DNA of 64,000 bases from the NCBI RefSeq assembly GCF_001428045.1, contig NZ_LMSD01000008.1, positions 95,851 to 159,850 of the forward strand. Direction: 5' to 3'. A program made the translations under genes and the position numbers. Each line of letters opens with the position of its first letter. The first letter of the stretch is position 1. Source of the stretch: Paenibacillus sp. Soil750 (GTDB taxonomy: Bacteria; Bacillota; Bacilli; Paenibacillales; NBRC-103111). The notes below the pieces were generated by a model. That model did not search any database. It was given only the letters and a program-made list of their open reading frames with translations, and had not been told where the DNA came from. Shown here in pieces: positions 34,041 through 43,585 of the stretch.

Positions 34041-35288
34041 ATGAAAAACAAGAACCTGAAAAGTCTAAGCATCATTACTGTGGCCGCATTACTTAGCGTA
34101 GCAGCGGTGGGCTGCTCTAACGCACAAGTCGGTAGCGAGAACGCTACTGCTACTGCAACTACACAAACAGCAACTTCGACCGTATCGTCAACAACTTCAT
34201 CAACAGCAACCTCAACATCCAAAGCTTCCGTTCAAGATAAATCGGATTTATTCAGTGATCGGGATTTAGAACAGTCGGCAGATCTAGCAACTGCCACACC
34301 AATGAAATTGGAAAGCAATCAAGATGTGACACTGAATACAGAAGGCATTTATGTTTTAAGCGGTGAAGTAGAAAATGTGACGGTAGTAGTCGATGCTGCC
34401 GAAGATGCAAAAGTTCAAATCGTTCTTGACGGTGTCAGCATAACGAATGAAGATTCACCTGCCATTTATGTGAAGGCAGCGGATAAAGTATTCGTTACAT
34501 CTACTGGCAGCAAGAACCATATGGAGGTTTCCGGAAGTTATGTGGCGGATGGAGATACCAATGTGGATGCCGTCATTTTCTCTAAAGCGGATATGACCCT
34601 GAATGGAACCGGAACCTTAGACATTGTATCCCAAAAAGGTAATGGTATTTCTTCAAAAGATGACCTCAAAATTACTGGAGGCGTGTATACCATTCAGTCA
34701 TCGGCGGATGCGATAGAGGCTAATGATGCCATTCTGATCAATGATGGAACGATTACAATAGATTCTGATAAGGATGCCCTGCACAGTGAAAACGATGAGG
34801 ATCCTTCCAAAGGATATATCTATATTGAAGGTGGCACATTAACGATCAACGCTGCCGATGATGCCATCCGTGGCAATAGCTTTGTTCAAATCGATGGCGG
34901 CATCATTAACATAAAGACCAGTGAAGAAGGCATCGAGGCCAATAATATCAAGATAAATGATGGTCAGATTACTTTGTATGCGAATAATGATGGCATAAAT
35001 GCCTCATCCAAAGTTAATTCTGATGTGTCGATTGAAGTCAATGGCGGTACCATTGATGTTAGTATGGCTAGCGGTGATACGGATGCATTTGATTCAAATG
35101 GTGATCTCTATATCAATGGAGGAACCATTAACGTAAAAGCAGCCTCCGCTTTTGACTCGGATGGTACAGCTCAATTAAATGGCGGTAATGTTACGGTCAA
35201 TGGAGAAAAAATCACTCAAATTACCCAATCACGCGGGGGTGGTGGAGGTCGAGGCGGGGCAGGTGGCGGCAAAGGAATGCGCCAATAG
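34041..35288 (+). CDS. Carbohydrate-binding beta-helix lipoprotein (Cthe_2159-like)
   Basis: 415 residues. The lipoprotein signal ends in VAAVGC, placing Cys at about residue 25. A Ser/Thr-rich spacer of ~50 residues follows, then ~300 residues of short repeated strands (LNGTGTLDIVSQKGNGISSK, GTITIDSDKDALHSE, GTLTINAADDAIRGN, GIINIKTSEEGIEAN), which is the parallel beta-helix of the Cthe_2159 family, known for calcium-dependent polygalacturonate binding. The chain ends in a Gly/Arg-rich tail. It is probably a surface pectin- or acidic-glycan-binding protein. It stands alone between two terminators. Confidence 0.82.
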   Translation: MKNKNLKSLSIITVAALLSVAAVGCSNAQVGSENATATATTQTATSTVSSTTSSTATSTSKASVQDKSDLFSDRDLEQSADLATATPMKLESNQDVTLNTEGIYVLSGEVENVTVVVDAAEDAKVQIVLDGVSITNEDSPAIYVKAADKVFVTSTGSKNHMEVSGSYVADGDTNVDAVIFSKADMTLNGTGTLDIVSQKGNGISSKDDLKITGGVYTIQSSADAIEANDAILINDGTITIDSDKDALHSENDEDPSKGYIYIEGGTLTINAADDAIRGNSFVQIDGGIINIKTSEEGIEANNIKINDGQITLYANNDGINASSKVNSDVSIEVNGGTIDVSMASGDTDAFDSNGDLYINGGTINVKAASAFDSDGTAQLNGGNVTVNGEKITQITQSRGGGGGRGGAGGGKGMRQ

Positions 35289-35311
35289 CAATAGCAAACG
35301 GAAAAGATTAG

Positions 35312-35342
35312 CCTCAGAGATAATGCTCTGAGGCTTTTTTTA
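35312..35342 (+). terminator. Terminator of the lipoprotein gene
   Basis: GCCTCAGAG (35312-35320) pairs with CTCTGAGGC (35327-35335) around a 6-base loop, followed by seven T. Confidence 0.88.
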
Positions 35343-35383
35343 GTTATTCCACCGTTCAATTTAGAGAAGAGTTCTCCTCATCA

Positions 35384-36961
35384 TTGATCGAATATGTTAA
35401 GATTTATTTTACTGTGAAGCACGCTACAACGATCGGGGGACTAAACATCCACAATTTTATTTATATTGTCATTGTCCTCTTTTTTGGGTTTGGAGTCTTA
35501 AACGAAGGCTATCTCTACGAATTAAATTACTTAGTCGCCACTACCTTTTTGCTAGCTGCATGGCTGATCGTCTGCTTTACCCTGAAGCAGCTGCGCCTGC
35601 ATCTCATGCATTTGTTTGTCGTTGTTCTCGTTTTATTTTACTGGGCTAGTGTGTTTATCGCGACAGATAGGGAGCAGGCTATTTTAGAGGCGATCAAGAT
35701 TACGGCCATGCTGCCCTTTTCATTTCTCCTTGCCAACCTGACCCAAGAACAACTGATGAAGCTGTTCAGATGGATGCCATACATGGGGGCATTTCTCGTA
35801 GTTGTAGGGATCGTCTTTCAGCTCGAAAGGCAGAATCGATTAGAATCGACGATCGGCTATGCCAATACGCTAGCGATTATATTGCTCATTTCTTTATTAA
35901 TAACTCTCTTTTTTTATATCCAAAATGCTCGTAAGAGTGATCTTATTCTGATGGTGTTTCAAGCATGTGGGCTGCTGCTCACCTTTTCCAGATCGGTCTG
36001 GGTGCTTTGGTTAGTGTCATTAGCCTCACTTGCCTTATTTCAAGAGTTCCGAAAGCGAGACATTTGGCTAAAAATAGTGGCTGTCCACCTGACGAGTTTT
36101 ATAGTGACGGCGCTATTAAAAAGGGATATTTTGTTTTTTTGGTCAAGGGTTAAATCGATTCAGCCCGAAACCTCTGAGTTCCGATTGAGACTCGTTTATT
36201 GGAGAGACAGCCTTCCGATAATTCGTGATCATTTTTGGATAGGGACCGGTGGAGGTGGATGGGGTGTGCTGCAGAATCAGTATCAATCTGAGGCTTATTT
36301 TGTTCGTTTTGTTCATAATCACTATCTCCAGTTAGCGCTCGACATCGGTGTTGTGGGAGCCTTACTGTTCATTGTCGGTGTTCTGATCTTCTATTATAGA
36401 AGTTCTATTCTGTTAAAAACGATGAAGGCTTCAGATGCAGACTCTTCCGGTCTATGGGTGAAGGGGATTATGCTAATAAGCACGGTACTGCTGCTTCATG
36501 CTGGATTTGATTTTGACTTTAGTTTCCTTCTTATCTTTGCGATCTTTCTCGTGTTTATTGCGTTCATGATGGTGCAAAGCCCCGATTTCGCTCATGTAAG
36601 TTGGGGGACATCGACGATTGGAAAAGTGATGCTATCGATTGTCTTGGTGGCGATGTTATTCGGTACGACCTGGGTTGCGGTAGGGAAATACATCCAGACA
36701 AGGGGCCAGAACAGCGTTGCTGCGGGAGATATAGAATCGGCGATTCTAGCATATTCGCTTGTACAAAAAATGCTGCCATGGTCAGCATCTGCCTATTACG
36801 ACGCAGCGAAGGTATATGTAATAAGTGGTAACCAGACAGGAGATCGCAATGACTATCTATCAGCCAAGTCTCAAATTGAACAGGCCATGCATCGCGTACC
36901 CGATGAGGTAGTGTATAAGCAGTTAAATGATGAACTTTATCAAAAATTAATGAAGGAATAA
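35384..36961 (+). CDS. O-antigen ligase / Wzy-family membrane protein
   Basis: 525 residues from TTG 35384; no strong binding site supports this start, so the true N-terminus may differ. About 11-12 membrane helices are predicted. The Wzy_C signature lies in the large external loop: GTGGGGWGVLQNQY and FVHNHYLQLALDIGVVGA, with the conserved His. The C-terminal ~100 residues are soluble and TPR-like (AAGDIESAILAYSLVQKMLP). Family members join lipid-linked glycans to lipid A, to proteins, or to each other. The next gene, 88 bases on, encodes an SLH surface protein, so protein O-glycosylation is a reasonable guess, but an exopolysaccharide polymerase cannot be ruled out. Confidence 0.8.
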   Translation: MIEYVKIYFTVKHATTIGGLNIHNFIYIVIVLFFGFGVLNEGYLYELNYLVATTFLLAAWLIVCFTLKQLRLHLMHLFVVVLVLFYWASVFIATDREQAILEAIKITAMLPFSFLLANLTQEQLMKLFRWMPYMGAFLVVVGIVFQLERQNRLESTIGYANTLAIILLISLLITLFFYIQNARKSDLILMVFQACGLLLTFSRSVWVLWLVSLASLALFQEFRKRDIWLKIVAVHLTSFIVTALLKRDILFFWSRVKSIQPETSEFRLRLVYWRDSLPIIRDHFWIGTGGGGWGVLQNQYQSEAYFVRFVHNHYLQLALDIGVVGALLFIVGVLIFYYRSSILLKTMKASDADSSGLWVKGIMLISTVLLLHAGFDFDFSFLLIFAIFLVFIAFMMVQSPDFAHVSWGTSTIGKVMLSIVLVAMLFGTTWVAVGKYIQTRGQNSVAAGDIESAILAYSLVQKMLPWSASAYYDAAKVYVISGNQTGDRNDYLSAKSQIEQAMHRVPDEVVYKQLNDELYQKLMKE

Positions 36962-36991
36962 AATGGTTGGCCTAGATGATTATATCTTTTA

Positions 36992-37000
36992 TGGTATAAT
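36992..37000 (+). promoter_or_regulatory. Extended -10 promoter of the SLH gene
   Basis: TGGTATAAT at 36992-37000 is an extended -10 element 50 bases upstream of the large SLH gene. No good -35 is found at 16-18 bases, which is common with extended -10 promoters. Confidence 0.5.
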
Positions 37001-37049
37001 CATTTTTGTTATATTACCCTATTACTATTAAAGAGGTGGCTCACTCGTT

Positions 37050-40000
37050 ATGACGTCTTGGAAACCTATTTTCCAAAAGATTAGCCTTGCATTATTTGTA
37101 ATATTTATTCTCCAAATTAGTTTGCCGACGGTTTCGTATGCGTTTTCAGGTTTTTTTGGTTATTCGGCGCAGGACGGGAAATTACGAGGATACGTCTATG
37201 TGAAGGATCCTACTAAGGTAAAGGTGGATGTAATGCAGAATGGATCCGTAACTTCCATTACTTATGATGGAGATAAGGTGAAGGAATCCAATTTTTACAA
37301 TCCTTACTACTGGTATGATGACCTGAATCAAAAGTTGAAAAATGTGAATATAACGCCCTTTGGCTATATATCCAGCACGGCTCCTACGAAGATTGTTGCG
37401 TCGGATGGTCTAACCTCGCAGGAATTTACCAAAGTTGTAGATGTAAACGGGGATGTCCGTTATTTTGGCGATAATACTAGACTTGGGTATTACCGTATTA
37501 CAGGTAAGCAGTACCTATCGGCTTTAGATGCAAATCATGCGATAGCACCATATAGCGATCTTGTTAGTTTTACGCCTGCTAGTACTGACTCCAATGCTAT
37601 TCAACTAGATTTACCAAAGGTTGATAATCAATCCGTTATTGATTTTACAAAACTTGCGGTTTCAGATTTTAAACTGCGTGATGACACGACAGGTAATAGT
37701 CTGACCATAACCAATATCAATAGAATTTCAGGATATGAGCAACTTGTGCAACATCCAAATATATATTTAAATAGCATCGTCACCCTAGAAACTTCGGAGT
37801 TTATGATAAAGGATCATAGCTATACGTTGAGTTTATCTTCTTCAAGTAGTGGGAATGAGTTAAAACTGCCTGTCGAAGGAATATATTCGTTTGATCTTAC
37901 TCTGGGATATGTAAAAGGGCAATACACCGTTGAAAAGGGCAACGAATACTTCTTCGAAGGTCACAATGCTACTTATTTTGATAATGTCCAGCTCAGAAGT
38001 GGTCCGCAGTTAAAGTCGAACGCTGAATATATGGCTGTTGGTCAAGAAATTGATTTTAAACTATTTAATAAGTTTGCTGATGGCTCTTCGGAGGAAGCAA
38101 CGAACTATGAAATTTTCGCATTAGTTTACTCTAATCCAGCACAGAAGGCTATTTCTTTTGATAGTACGACCAAGAAAATTACAGCCCTTAATCAGGGGGC
38201 AGCAACCTTTGCTTTGAAATATAATGGTGCTACTTATGCCTTTACGGTTACGGTTTCTGCTTTAAATGTAGGCGGCGGCGGAGGAGGACCAGTTCTAGTC
38301 CCAGGAACAGGAGGGGGAGGTTACTTCCAATTCTCATTTGAAGATCAAGATCTAACACGTGGCCAAATCCATCCAAAGATATCTTGGGCGACTTCTTCGG
38401 AACCAAACTATTCCGGCTATGAACTAACCTTTTCTGACATAAATAAAGCGGCAATCGGGCAATCAAGAAGTGTGACAAAGCAAGAAGCCATAAATAATCA
38501 ATATAAAGTGGATATACCAACTAATACTTTACCGTCAGGTGCTGTATTTGTGAACTTGTTCCCGAAGGATTTATCGGGTCAAATAGGATCAGAAGTATAT
38601 ACTACGCAAATCTATGACAATACATCCAATAGCCCAATCCTACCTGGTGGCAATTCAACAATACCAGCGCCTGTGTTACGGGATGTGTCTTTTAAAGATC
38701 AAGATACCAAAATAGGAACCCTAGCGGGAACAATCCTGTGGTATGACGCATCCACGGAACCTTCACCTGCCACGTCCTACAGCCTTTATTTTGTCGACGC
38801 CAATAATGCAAAGTTGAAACCTATTGCAGAAATACCGAAAACGAATTTGAGACGAATCTTTCAAGGTGTAGACCTGCCGAGTTACGAAGTCATATTCCCT
38901 AGTGGCTATCCGATGCCAAGCGGAGCGCAAAGAATCGGTATTTATGGCAAGAATGAGCAGGGCGAGAGTTCGCAAGGAACTTATTTCGGATTTTGGGATA
39001 TAACAGCAGGAACATTAGGAAATGATTATTTTGAAGATGCTGATAATCGTGCTGGTCATATCAATGGTACGTTACGTTGGGCGCCGATGCTGAATGAAGC
39101 CAATATCGTAAGCTATGTGGTGCAATTCCTTGGCACATTATTTGAACCTCTTGGCACTCCCTTTGCAAAATTGAATAAAGGTCAGCAACAATATAGTGTT
39201 TCTATGCAAGGAGATCAAATTCCAGCGAACGCCAAGCTAATTGAACTGCGAGCGCGAAATGCAGACGGACAAGAATTGCTTGTGGGCCGATATACGATTG
39301 CCGATAATGTGCTGGGAGAAGTGCCTAGCTCCACATTTGTTGAGCAGCTTCCTGGAATGATTCAAACCCGGAATACCGATCTTGATGGTGAAGCGGGAGA
39401 AATTGGAGGAGACGTATATTTCTTTGCTGATTTTTCTACAGTGAATACACCTATTTCACGCTATGATGTTTATTTTACGAATGATCAATTGAAGAAAATC
39501 AAACCTATCCTGAGCCTGCCTAGAAATAATGTAGGTGAGTACCACACCAGTATTCCTATGAACACCCAAATACCAGACGGTGCAACGAAGCTTGCGATCT
39601 ATGGCGTTACGCCAACGGGAGAGAGTCTGCCGACAATCATGAATTTAGAAGATCGGATCTACAGTCATTCTCTCTTGCTTACACAGATTAACATTACAAA
39701 TAATAAATCAGACAAGGAAGATTCGATTACTATAACGGGGCTGCAAGAGTATGATGTTGTGAGTGTGTACCGTGAAGCGAATTCGATAAATCCATTTTTG
39801 ACAGGTTCAGTTTTGGGGCAGAACGCTTCTTCCATTACATTCATAGTTCCTCAGCTAGGGACAGAAGCAGGGAGTTTGTATGTTGCGCTTCAGCGCAATA
39901 ATGGCACTAGAAGCCTCAAAGTGAAAAAAGACTACGATAAGGAACCTGCACCCGCTGGCGGCGGAGGCGGTGGAGGTGGAGGCGGTGGCCCGGCTGAATC

Positions 40001-41240
40001 ATTCAAATGGGACATCGTCAATCAAAATGGTAACATCCGTATTACGTCTAGCGTAGATGCTGTTCAATTGAAAAAACTTGCAGAAGAACAAGCTAAGTCT
40101 GGGAATCGGGAGATTACTATTGACGTCAAGACCAACGCAGATGGATATGACTTCCAAATCACGGCAGGTTTATTAGAAGAAGTTACAAGTAAGCAGAAAG
40201 ACGCTGTATTAGTTTTCAATACAACTGTAGGAACAGCCCGGATTCCTTTTGCTCTACTTCAAGAAGCAGTCGATGCGAATGGTGGAACCGATGCTATGAG
40301 CCTTAAGATCAGTGTGGATGGTCTGCGGGTTGCAGAGCAACAAGCGTTGGAGAAAACGATCGCTACTAACGGCGGATCAAGTGTAGGTAAAGCATTATCC
40401 TATGAACTCACGCTGATGGATAGTAATAAAACAGTTGCGAACATTGATACGTTTTCCGAGTTTGTGGGGCATGTGATTCTATTGCCGAAAGATTTGAAAC
40501 TGAATCCTGGCGAAAAGCTTAATGGAGCTGTTTGGGATCCTAGTAGTAACACGCTAATATCTGTCCCAATGAGCATTACTTTGGACAAAGAGGGCAAACC
40601 CGCCATCGCAACGCTATGGCGTAAAGGTAACTCGATTTATACCGTGTATAAAGCAAAAAAACAGTTTGCAGATGTGCAAAATGACTATTTTGCCAAAGCA
40701 GATATTGAGTCCTTAGCAGCTAGTGGTGTTATCCAAGGGTTCGAAGATGGCTCTTTCCGGGCGGAGGCGAGTGTTACCCGTGCAGAGTTTGCAACACTTC
40801 TTGTAAGAGGCCTTGGATTGAAAACAACCAACAGCGCACTTAAAGATTTTACGGATGTGAACGATAAGGATTGGTTTAGTCAGGCTGTCTATACAGCTGT
40901 AGGTGCAGGCCTTATCCATGGTTATGAAGATGGCACTTTCCGTCCAACGCAAAGCATTACGCATCAAGAAGCGGTTACGATGATCAGTAATGCGTTGAAA
41001 TTTATTAATGCTACTACGAAGCTTAATGAATCTGAGCGTACAAAGTACGTGCAGCGTATGAAGGAATTATCTTTGCAAGTAGATGAGTGGGCAAGTGATG
41101 CGACAGCATTGGCTTTAAAATTGAATATTTTGAATGTATCGATTGGATTTTCTTTTGGAAAAGATGCGGCAACAACCCGTGGACAAACGGCAGTATTGCT
41201 TAATAAGCTACTACAGAATGCGGCTTGGCCAGCAAATTAG
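37050..41240 (+). CDS. Large S-layer-homology surface protein
   Basis: 1396 residues, ATG after AGAGGTGG. A signal peptide (cleavage after TVSYA, ~residue 31) is followed by ~370 residues of beta-rich sequence and a bacterial-Ig-like part, then a Gly-rich linker (~410), then four repeats of ~110-160 residues each opening with F-x-D-x-D or a similar TDLDGEAGEI turn and each carrying a Y/V-V-x-F strand. A second linker of about a dozen Gly occurs near residue 970-980, then a ~200-residue beta domain. The C-terminus has two clear SLH domains (FADVQNDYFAKADIESL with TRAE, FTDVNDKDWFSQAVYTA with THQE) and a third, weak one. SLH domains anchor it to pyruvylated cell-wall polymer. Function is structural or adhesive. 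Confidence 0.9.
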   Translation: MTSWKPIFQKISLALFVIFILQISLPTVSYAFSGFFGYSAQDGKLRGYVYVKDPTKVKVDVMQNGSVTSITYDGDKVKESNFYNPYYWYDDLNQKLKNVNITPFGYISSTAPTKIVASDGLTSQEFTKVVDVNGDVRYFGDNTRLGYYRITGKQYLSALDANHAIAPYSDLVSFTPASTDSNAIQLDLPKVDNQSVIDFTKLAVSDFKLRDDTTGNSLTITNINRISGYEQLVQHPNIYLNSIVTLETSEFMIKDHSYTLSLSSSSSGNELKLPVEGIYSFDLTLGYVKGQYTVEKGNEYFFEGHNATYFDNVQLRSGPQLKSNAEYMAVGQEIDFKLFNKFADGSSEEATNYEIFALVYSNPAQKAISFDSTTKKITALNQGAATFALKYNGATYAFTVTVSALNVGGGGGGPVLVPGTGGGGYFQFSFEDQDLTRGQIHPKISWATSSEPNYSGYELTFSDINKAAIGQSRSVTKQEAINNQYKVDIPTNTLPSGAVFVNLFPKDLSGQIGSEVYTTQIYDNTSNSPILPGGNSTIPAPVLRDVSFKDQDTKIGTLAGTILWYDASTEPSPATSYSLYFVDANNAKLKPIAEIPKTNLRRIFQGVDLPSYEVIFPSGYPMPSGAQRIGIYGKNEQGESSQGTYFGFWDITAGTLGNDYFEDADNRAGHINGTLRWAPMLNEANIVSYVVQFLGTLFEPLGTPFAKLNKGQQQYSVSMQGDQIPANAKLIELRARNADGQELLVGRYTIADNVLGEVPSSTFVEQLPGMIQTRNTDLDGEAGEIGGDVYFFADFSTVNTPISRYDVYFTNDQLKKIKPILSLPRNNVGEYHTSIPMNTQIPDGATKLAIYGVTPTGESLPTIMNLEDRIYSHSLLLTQINITNNKSDKEDSITITGLQEYDVVSVYREANSINPFLTGSVLGQNASSITFIVPQLGTEAGSLYVALQRNNGTRSLKVKKDYDKEPAPAGGGGGGGGGGGPAESFKWDIVNQNGNIRITSSVDAVQLKKLAEEQAKSGNREITIDVKTNADGYDFQITAGLLEEVTSKQKDAVLVFNTTVGTARIPFALLQEAVDANGGTDAMSLKISVDGLRVAEQQALEKTIATNGGSSVGKALSYELTLMDSNKTVANIDTFSEFVGHVILLPKDLKLNPGEKLNGAVWDPSSNTLISVPMSITLDKEGKPAIATLWRKGNSIYTVYKAKKQFADVQNDYFAKADIESLAASGVIQGFEDGSFRAEASVTRAEFATLLVRGLGLKTTNSALKDFTDVNDKDWFSQAVYTAVGAGLIHGYEDGTFRPTQSITHQEAVTMISNALKFINATTKLNESERTKYVQRMKELSLQVDEWASDATALALKLNILNVSIGFSFGKDAATTRGQTAVLLNKLLQNAAWPAN

Positions 41241-41252
41241 TAAAGCTTTAAA

Positions 41253-41286
41253 CAAACACACTTGATATCCAAGTGTGTTTTGTTTG
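41253..41286 (+). terminator. Terminator of the SLH gene
   Basis: AAACACACTTG and CAAGTGTGTTT form a stem around ATATC, followed by a T-rich tail. Confidence 0.8.
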
Positions 41287-41352
41287 CATTCTGTCTTTAT
41301 TTCGTAGATCATTATAAAATATCACTCACAAACAACCTACGGAGGTCGACAC

Positions 41353-42060
41353 ATGCAAAAGTGGCTCAGAACCACGCTTATTTCACTTCTTTCCCTTATA
41401 CTTATACTCGCAGTAGCATTTCTAATTTATGCATCTAATTATTATCATGCCGTTGACGTTTCCAAGGACGCCTTGGTAAATGAAAAGACAATCACGACAG
41501 ATGGAAAGCTCACCATTCTTTCGCCGTCAACGCCGAGCGAGACTGGTTTCATTTTTTATCCTGGCGGGAAGGTTGAGCATATTGCTTATCTACCCATGTT
41601 GGAGAAATTACGTCAAAATGGCATCACCTGTGTGCTTGTTGAGATGCCTTTTAACCTTGCGGTTTTGAATAGTAATGCCGCAGATAACGTGTTTGGAAAA
41701 CTTCCCAAAATCAAAAACTGGTATATCGGTGGACATTCACTAGGCGGAGCAATGGCAAGTAATTATGCTTCTAAACATCAAGAGCAAATCAAGGGGCTTA
41801 TTTTACTTGGCGCCTATATTTATGGTGACATTCCGCCGGAAAATGCGCTAACCTTGTATGGCTCGCTTGATGGTGTTTTGGACAAATCGAAGATAACCTA
41901 CAAAGAGAATGTGTTCGTTATCGAAGGTGGCAATCATGCGCAATTTGGAAATTACGGCGCTCAAAAAGGCGATGGAACTGCGACGATCTCAAGTGAACAA
42001 CAGCAGAAGGAAACCGTTAATCACATAGTTGAATTTATGAAGATGAAAGATAAATCGTGA
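41353..42060 (+). CDS. Membrane-anchored alpha/beta hydrolase
   Basis: 235 residues, ATG after GGAGG. One hydrophobic N-terminal segment (about 7-28) is either an anchor or an uncleaved signal. The rest is an alpha/beta hydrolase: FIFYPGGKVEHIAYLPML (oxyanion region), nucleophile elbow GHSLGGAM, acid in YGSLDGVLD, and catalytic His in EGGNHAQFG. It probably acts outside the membrane on an ester. It overlaps the next gene (stop and start share ATGA), so the two are coupled, an arrangement without obvious biochemical sense. Confidence 0.85.
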   Translation: MQKWLRTTLISLLSLILILAVAFLIYASNYYHAVDVSKDALVNEKTITTDGKLTILSPSTPSETGFIFYPGGKVEHIAYLPMLEKLRQNGITCVLVEMPFNLAVLNSNAADNVFGKLPKIKNWYIGGHSLGGAMASNYASKHQEQIKGLILLGAYIYGDIPPENALTLYGSLDGVLDKSKITYKENVFVIEGGNHAQFGNYGAQKGDGTATISSEQQQKETVNHIVEFMKMKDKS

Positions 42061-42716
42061 TGAAAATCGAACTCGATAACACAACCATAGACGTAAACGT
42101 CCAATATGCCATCCGTAAGAAGCTCTACATCCACATCGATGACACGGGTTTCATCACGGTCAAAGTTCCCAACGACACCAGTCAGGAGCAAATCATTCAC
42201 GCTGTGCAACAACACAGCAAGTCTATCTTAGACAAGCTAGATGCCATCACCAAAGCACGGCAACCCATCCCCAAAGTCAGAGAATATGAAAACGAAGGCA
42301 AGTTCCTGCATCTCGGGAAATATTATTTCCTCCACGAGTTAATTGAAACGAATGGTCTCTCGCAGGAAGAGTTGAAAATCAACCTAAAGAAGTTCTATTT
42401 CACGAGCTGCAAGAAGGTCATAGCAGAGCGCATCAAAACCTATCAAACCCAGCTAAAGGTCAAACCCAAGACGATCGAGATCGATGAGTCGAGAACGAAG
42501 TGGGGGAGCTGCAGCTCGGACAAAAAGCTAACCTTTAATTACCGTCTAGCCATGGCACCGGTCGATGTGATCGACTACGTCATCGTTCACGAGCTATGCC
42601 ATCTCATGCATATGAATCATGATCGCTCTTTCTGGCGACGTGTAGGCAGTATAATGCCGGATTTCAAAGAAAAGGAAGCCTTCCTAGCTCGGTACGGCCA
42701 AGCGATGACGCTGTAA
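42060..42716 (+). CDS. YgjP-like metallopeptidase-domain protein (DUF45)
   Basis: 218 residues from ATG 42060, which overlaps the previous stop codon. The zinc site HELCHLMHMNH is followed by DRSFW, exactly as in the YgjP/DUF45 group related to SprT and M48 peptidases; a W-G-SCSSDKKLTFNYRL region precedes it. No membrane segment is present. Family members are often found with type I restriction systems or housekeeping genes; their substrate is mostly unknown. A terminator follows directly. Confidence 0.88.
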   Translation: MKIELDNTTIDVNVQYAIRKKLYIHIDDTGFITVKVPNDTSQEQIIHAVQQHSKSILDKLDAITKARQPIPKVREYENEGKFLHLGKYYFLHELIETNGLSQEELKINLKKFYFTSCKKVIAERIKTYQTQLKVKPKTIEIDESRTKWGSCSSDKKLTFNYRLAMAPVDVIDYVIVHELCHLMHMNHDRSFWRRVGSIMPDFKEKEAFLARYGQAMTL

Positions 42717-42718
42717 GC

Positions 42719-42745
42719 AAGGTCTCACCCAAGGGGGACCTTTTG
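42719..42745 (+). terminator. Terminator after the metallopeptidase gene
   Basis: AAGGTC and GGACCTT pair around a loop rich in C and G, followed by TTTT. The stem overlaps the region just after the stop codon. Confidence 0.65.
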
Positions 42746-42858
42746 TCACGCTAAACGAACATCAGATTTGTCCAGATCTCTTATCGGTTTTCTCCATGGT
42801 AGGCTAGAAAAGCCAAGTGCTACAATACTACCAAGCACTTACTAAGGGAGTGATACCT

Positions 42859-43551
42859 GTGAGGAAATTGACGATAGAAGAGAAAAATCACTATGATGAG
42901 TTTGGTTATGTGGTAGTTCCAGATCTTTTTCAGAAGGAAGAATTAAGTGGGATGAACGAAGAACTCGATGGGTGCGAAGCACCACCTCAATCTTCGGGGG
43001 AGCACGAAGGATTTACGTATCAGCTAGCGATGCTGACGGATAAGACGAAACATTTTGCCCATGACGAACGCATTCTGACCTTAATCGAAGATATTGTGAA
43101 ACCCGGCATCGCGATCTTCTCTTCCAAGTTGTTGATCAAGCTGCCACACAGTCCATCGGTATGCCACTGGCATCAGGATGATGCCTACTACACGGAGGTT
43201 GTGAACAGCGACACTCGGATGTCGATTTGGGTACCGCTGCAGGATACGGATGAGAAGAACGGGTGCCTATGGATCGTTCCTGGCAGTCATAAGCAAGGGC
43301 TGCAACCATATAAAGTTCAGAATAATGGCACGTGCCGGAAGGCACTGGATGAAGATCAGGTAGACTTATCCAAAGCTGAACCAGTGCCAATGAAGGCTGG
43401 CTCTATCTTGCTTTTCAACGCACTCACCTGGCATTCTTCGAAAGGGAATGAAACGGACCAAGTGAGACGGGCGTTCATTGTATCGTATCAGGAGGCAACG
43501 GTGCCAGTCGGGCGAGGGAAACAGCACATTGTTCTACGACCTGTGAGCTAG
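42859..43551 (+). CDS. PhyH-family Fe(II)/2-oxoglutarate dioxygenase
   Basis: 230 residues from GTG 42859; AAGGGAGTGA lies at the right distance, unlike the earlier in-frame ATG. The fold is phytanoyl-CoA dioxygenase-like: opening helix and strand YDEFGYVVVPDLF, metal ligands in CHWHQDDAYY (HxD) and ALTWHSSKGN (His), and the 2-oxoglutarate Arg in TDQVRRAFIV. WIVPGSHKQGLQPY is the usual following strand and loop. It hydroxylates a small molecule, which cannot be named. An AraC-type gene starts 34 bases later on the same strand, and such pairs are frequent in Paenibacillus-like genomes. Confidence 0.88.
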   Translation: MRKLTIEEKNHYDEFGYVVVPDLFQKEELSGMNEELDGCEAPPQSSGEHEGFTYQLAMLTDKTKHFAHDERILTLIEDIVKPGIAIFSSKLLIKLPHSPSVCHWHQDDAYYTEVVNSDTRMSIWVPLQDTDEKNGCLWIVPGSHKQGLQPYKVQNNGTCRKALDEDQVDLSKAEPVPMKAGSILLFNALTWHSSKGNETDQVRRAFIVSYQEATVPVGRGKQHIVLRPVS

Positions 43552-43585
43552 GTACGGTTCCTTATTTGCAAGGAGTGAGTATGCT

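Noticed and set aside
39957..39991. GGN-rich run as a simple-sequence repeat or phase-variable tract
   Set aside because: It encodes a glycine linker with mixed third bases, so slippage is unlikely to be the purpose.
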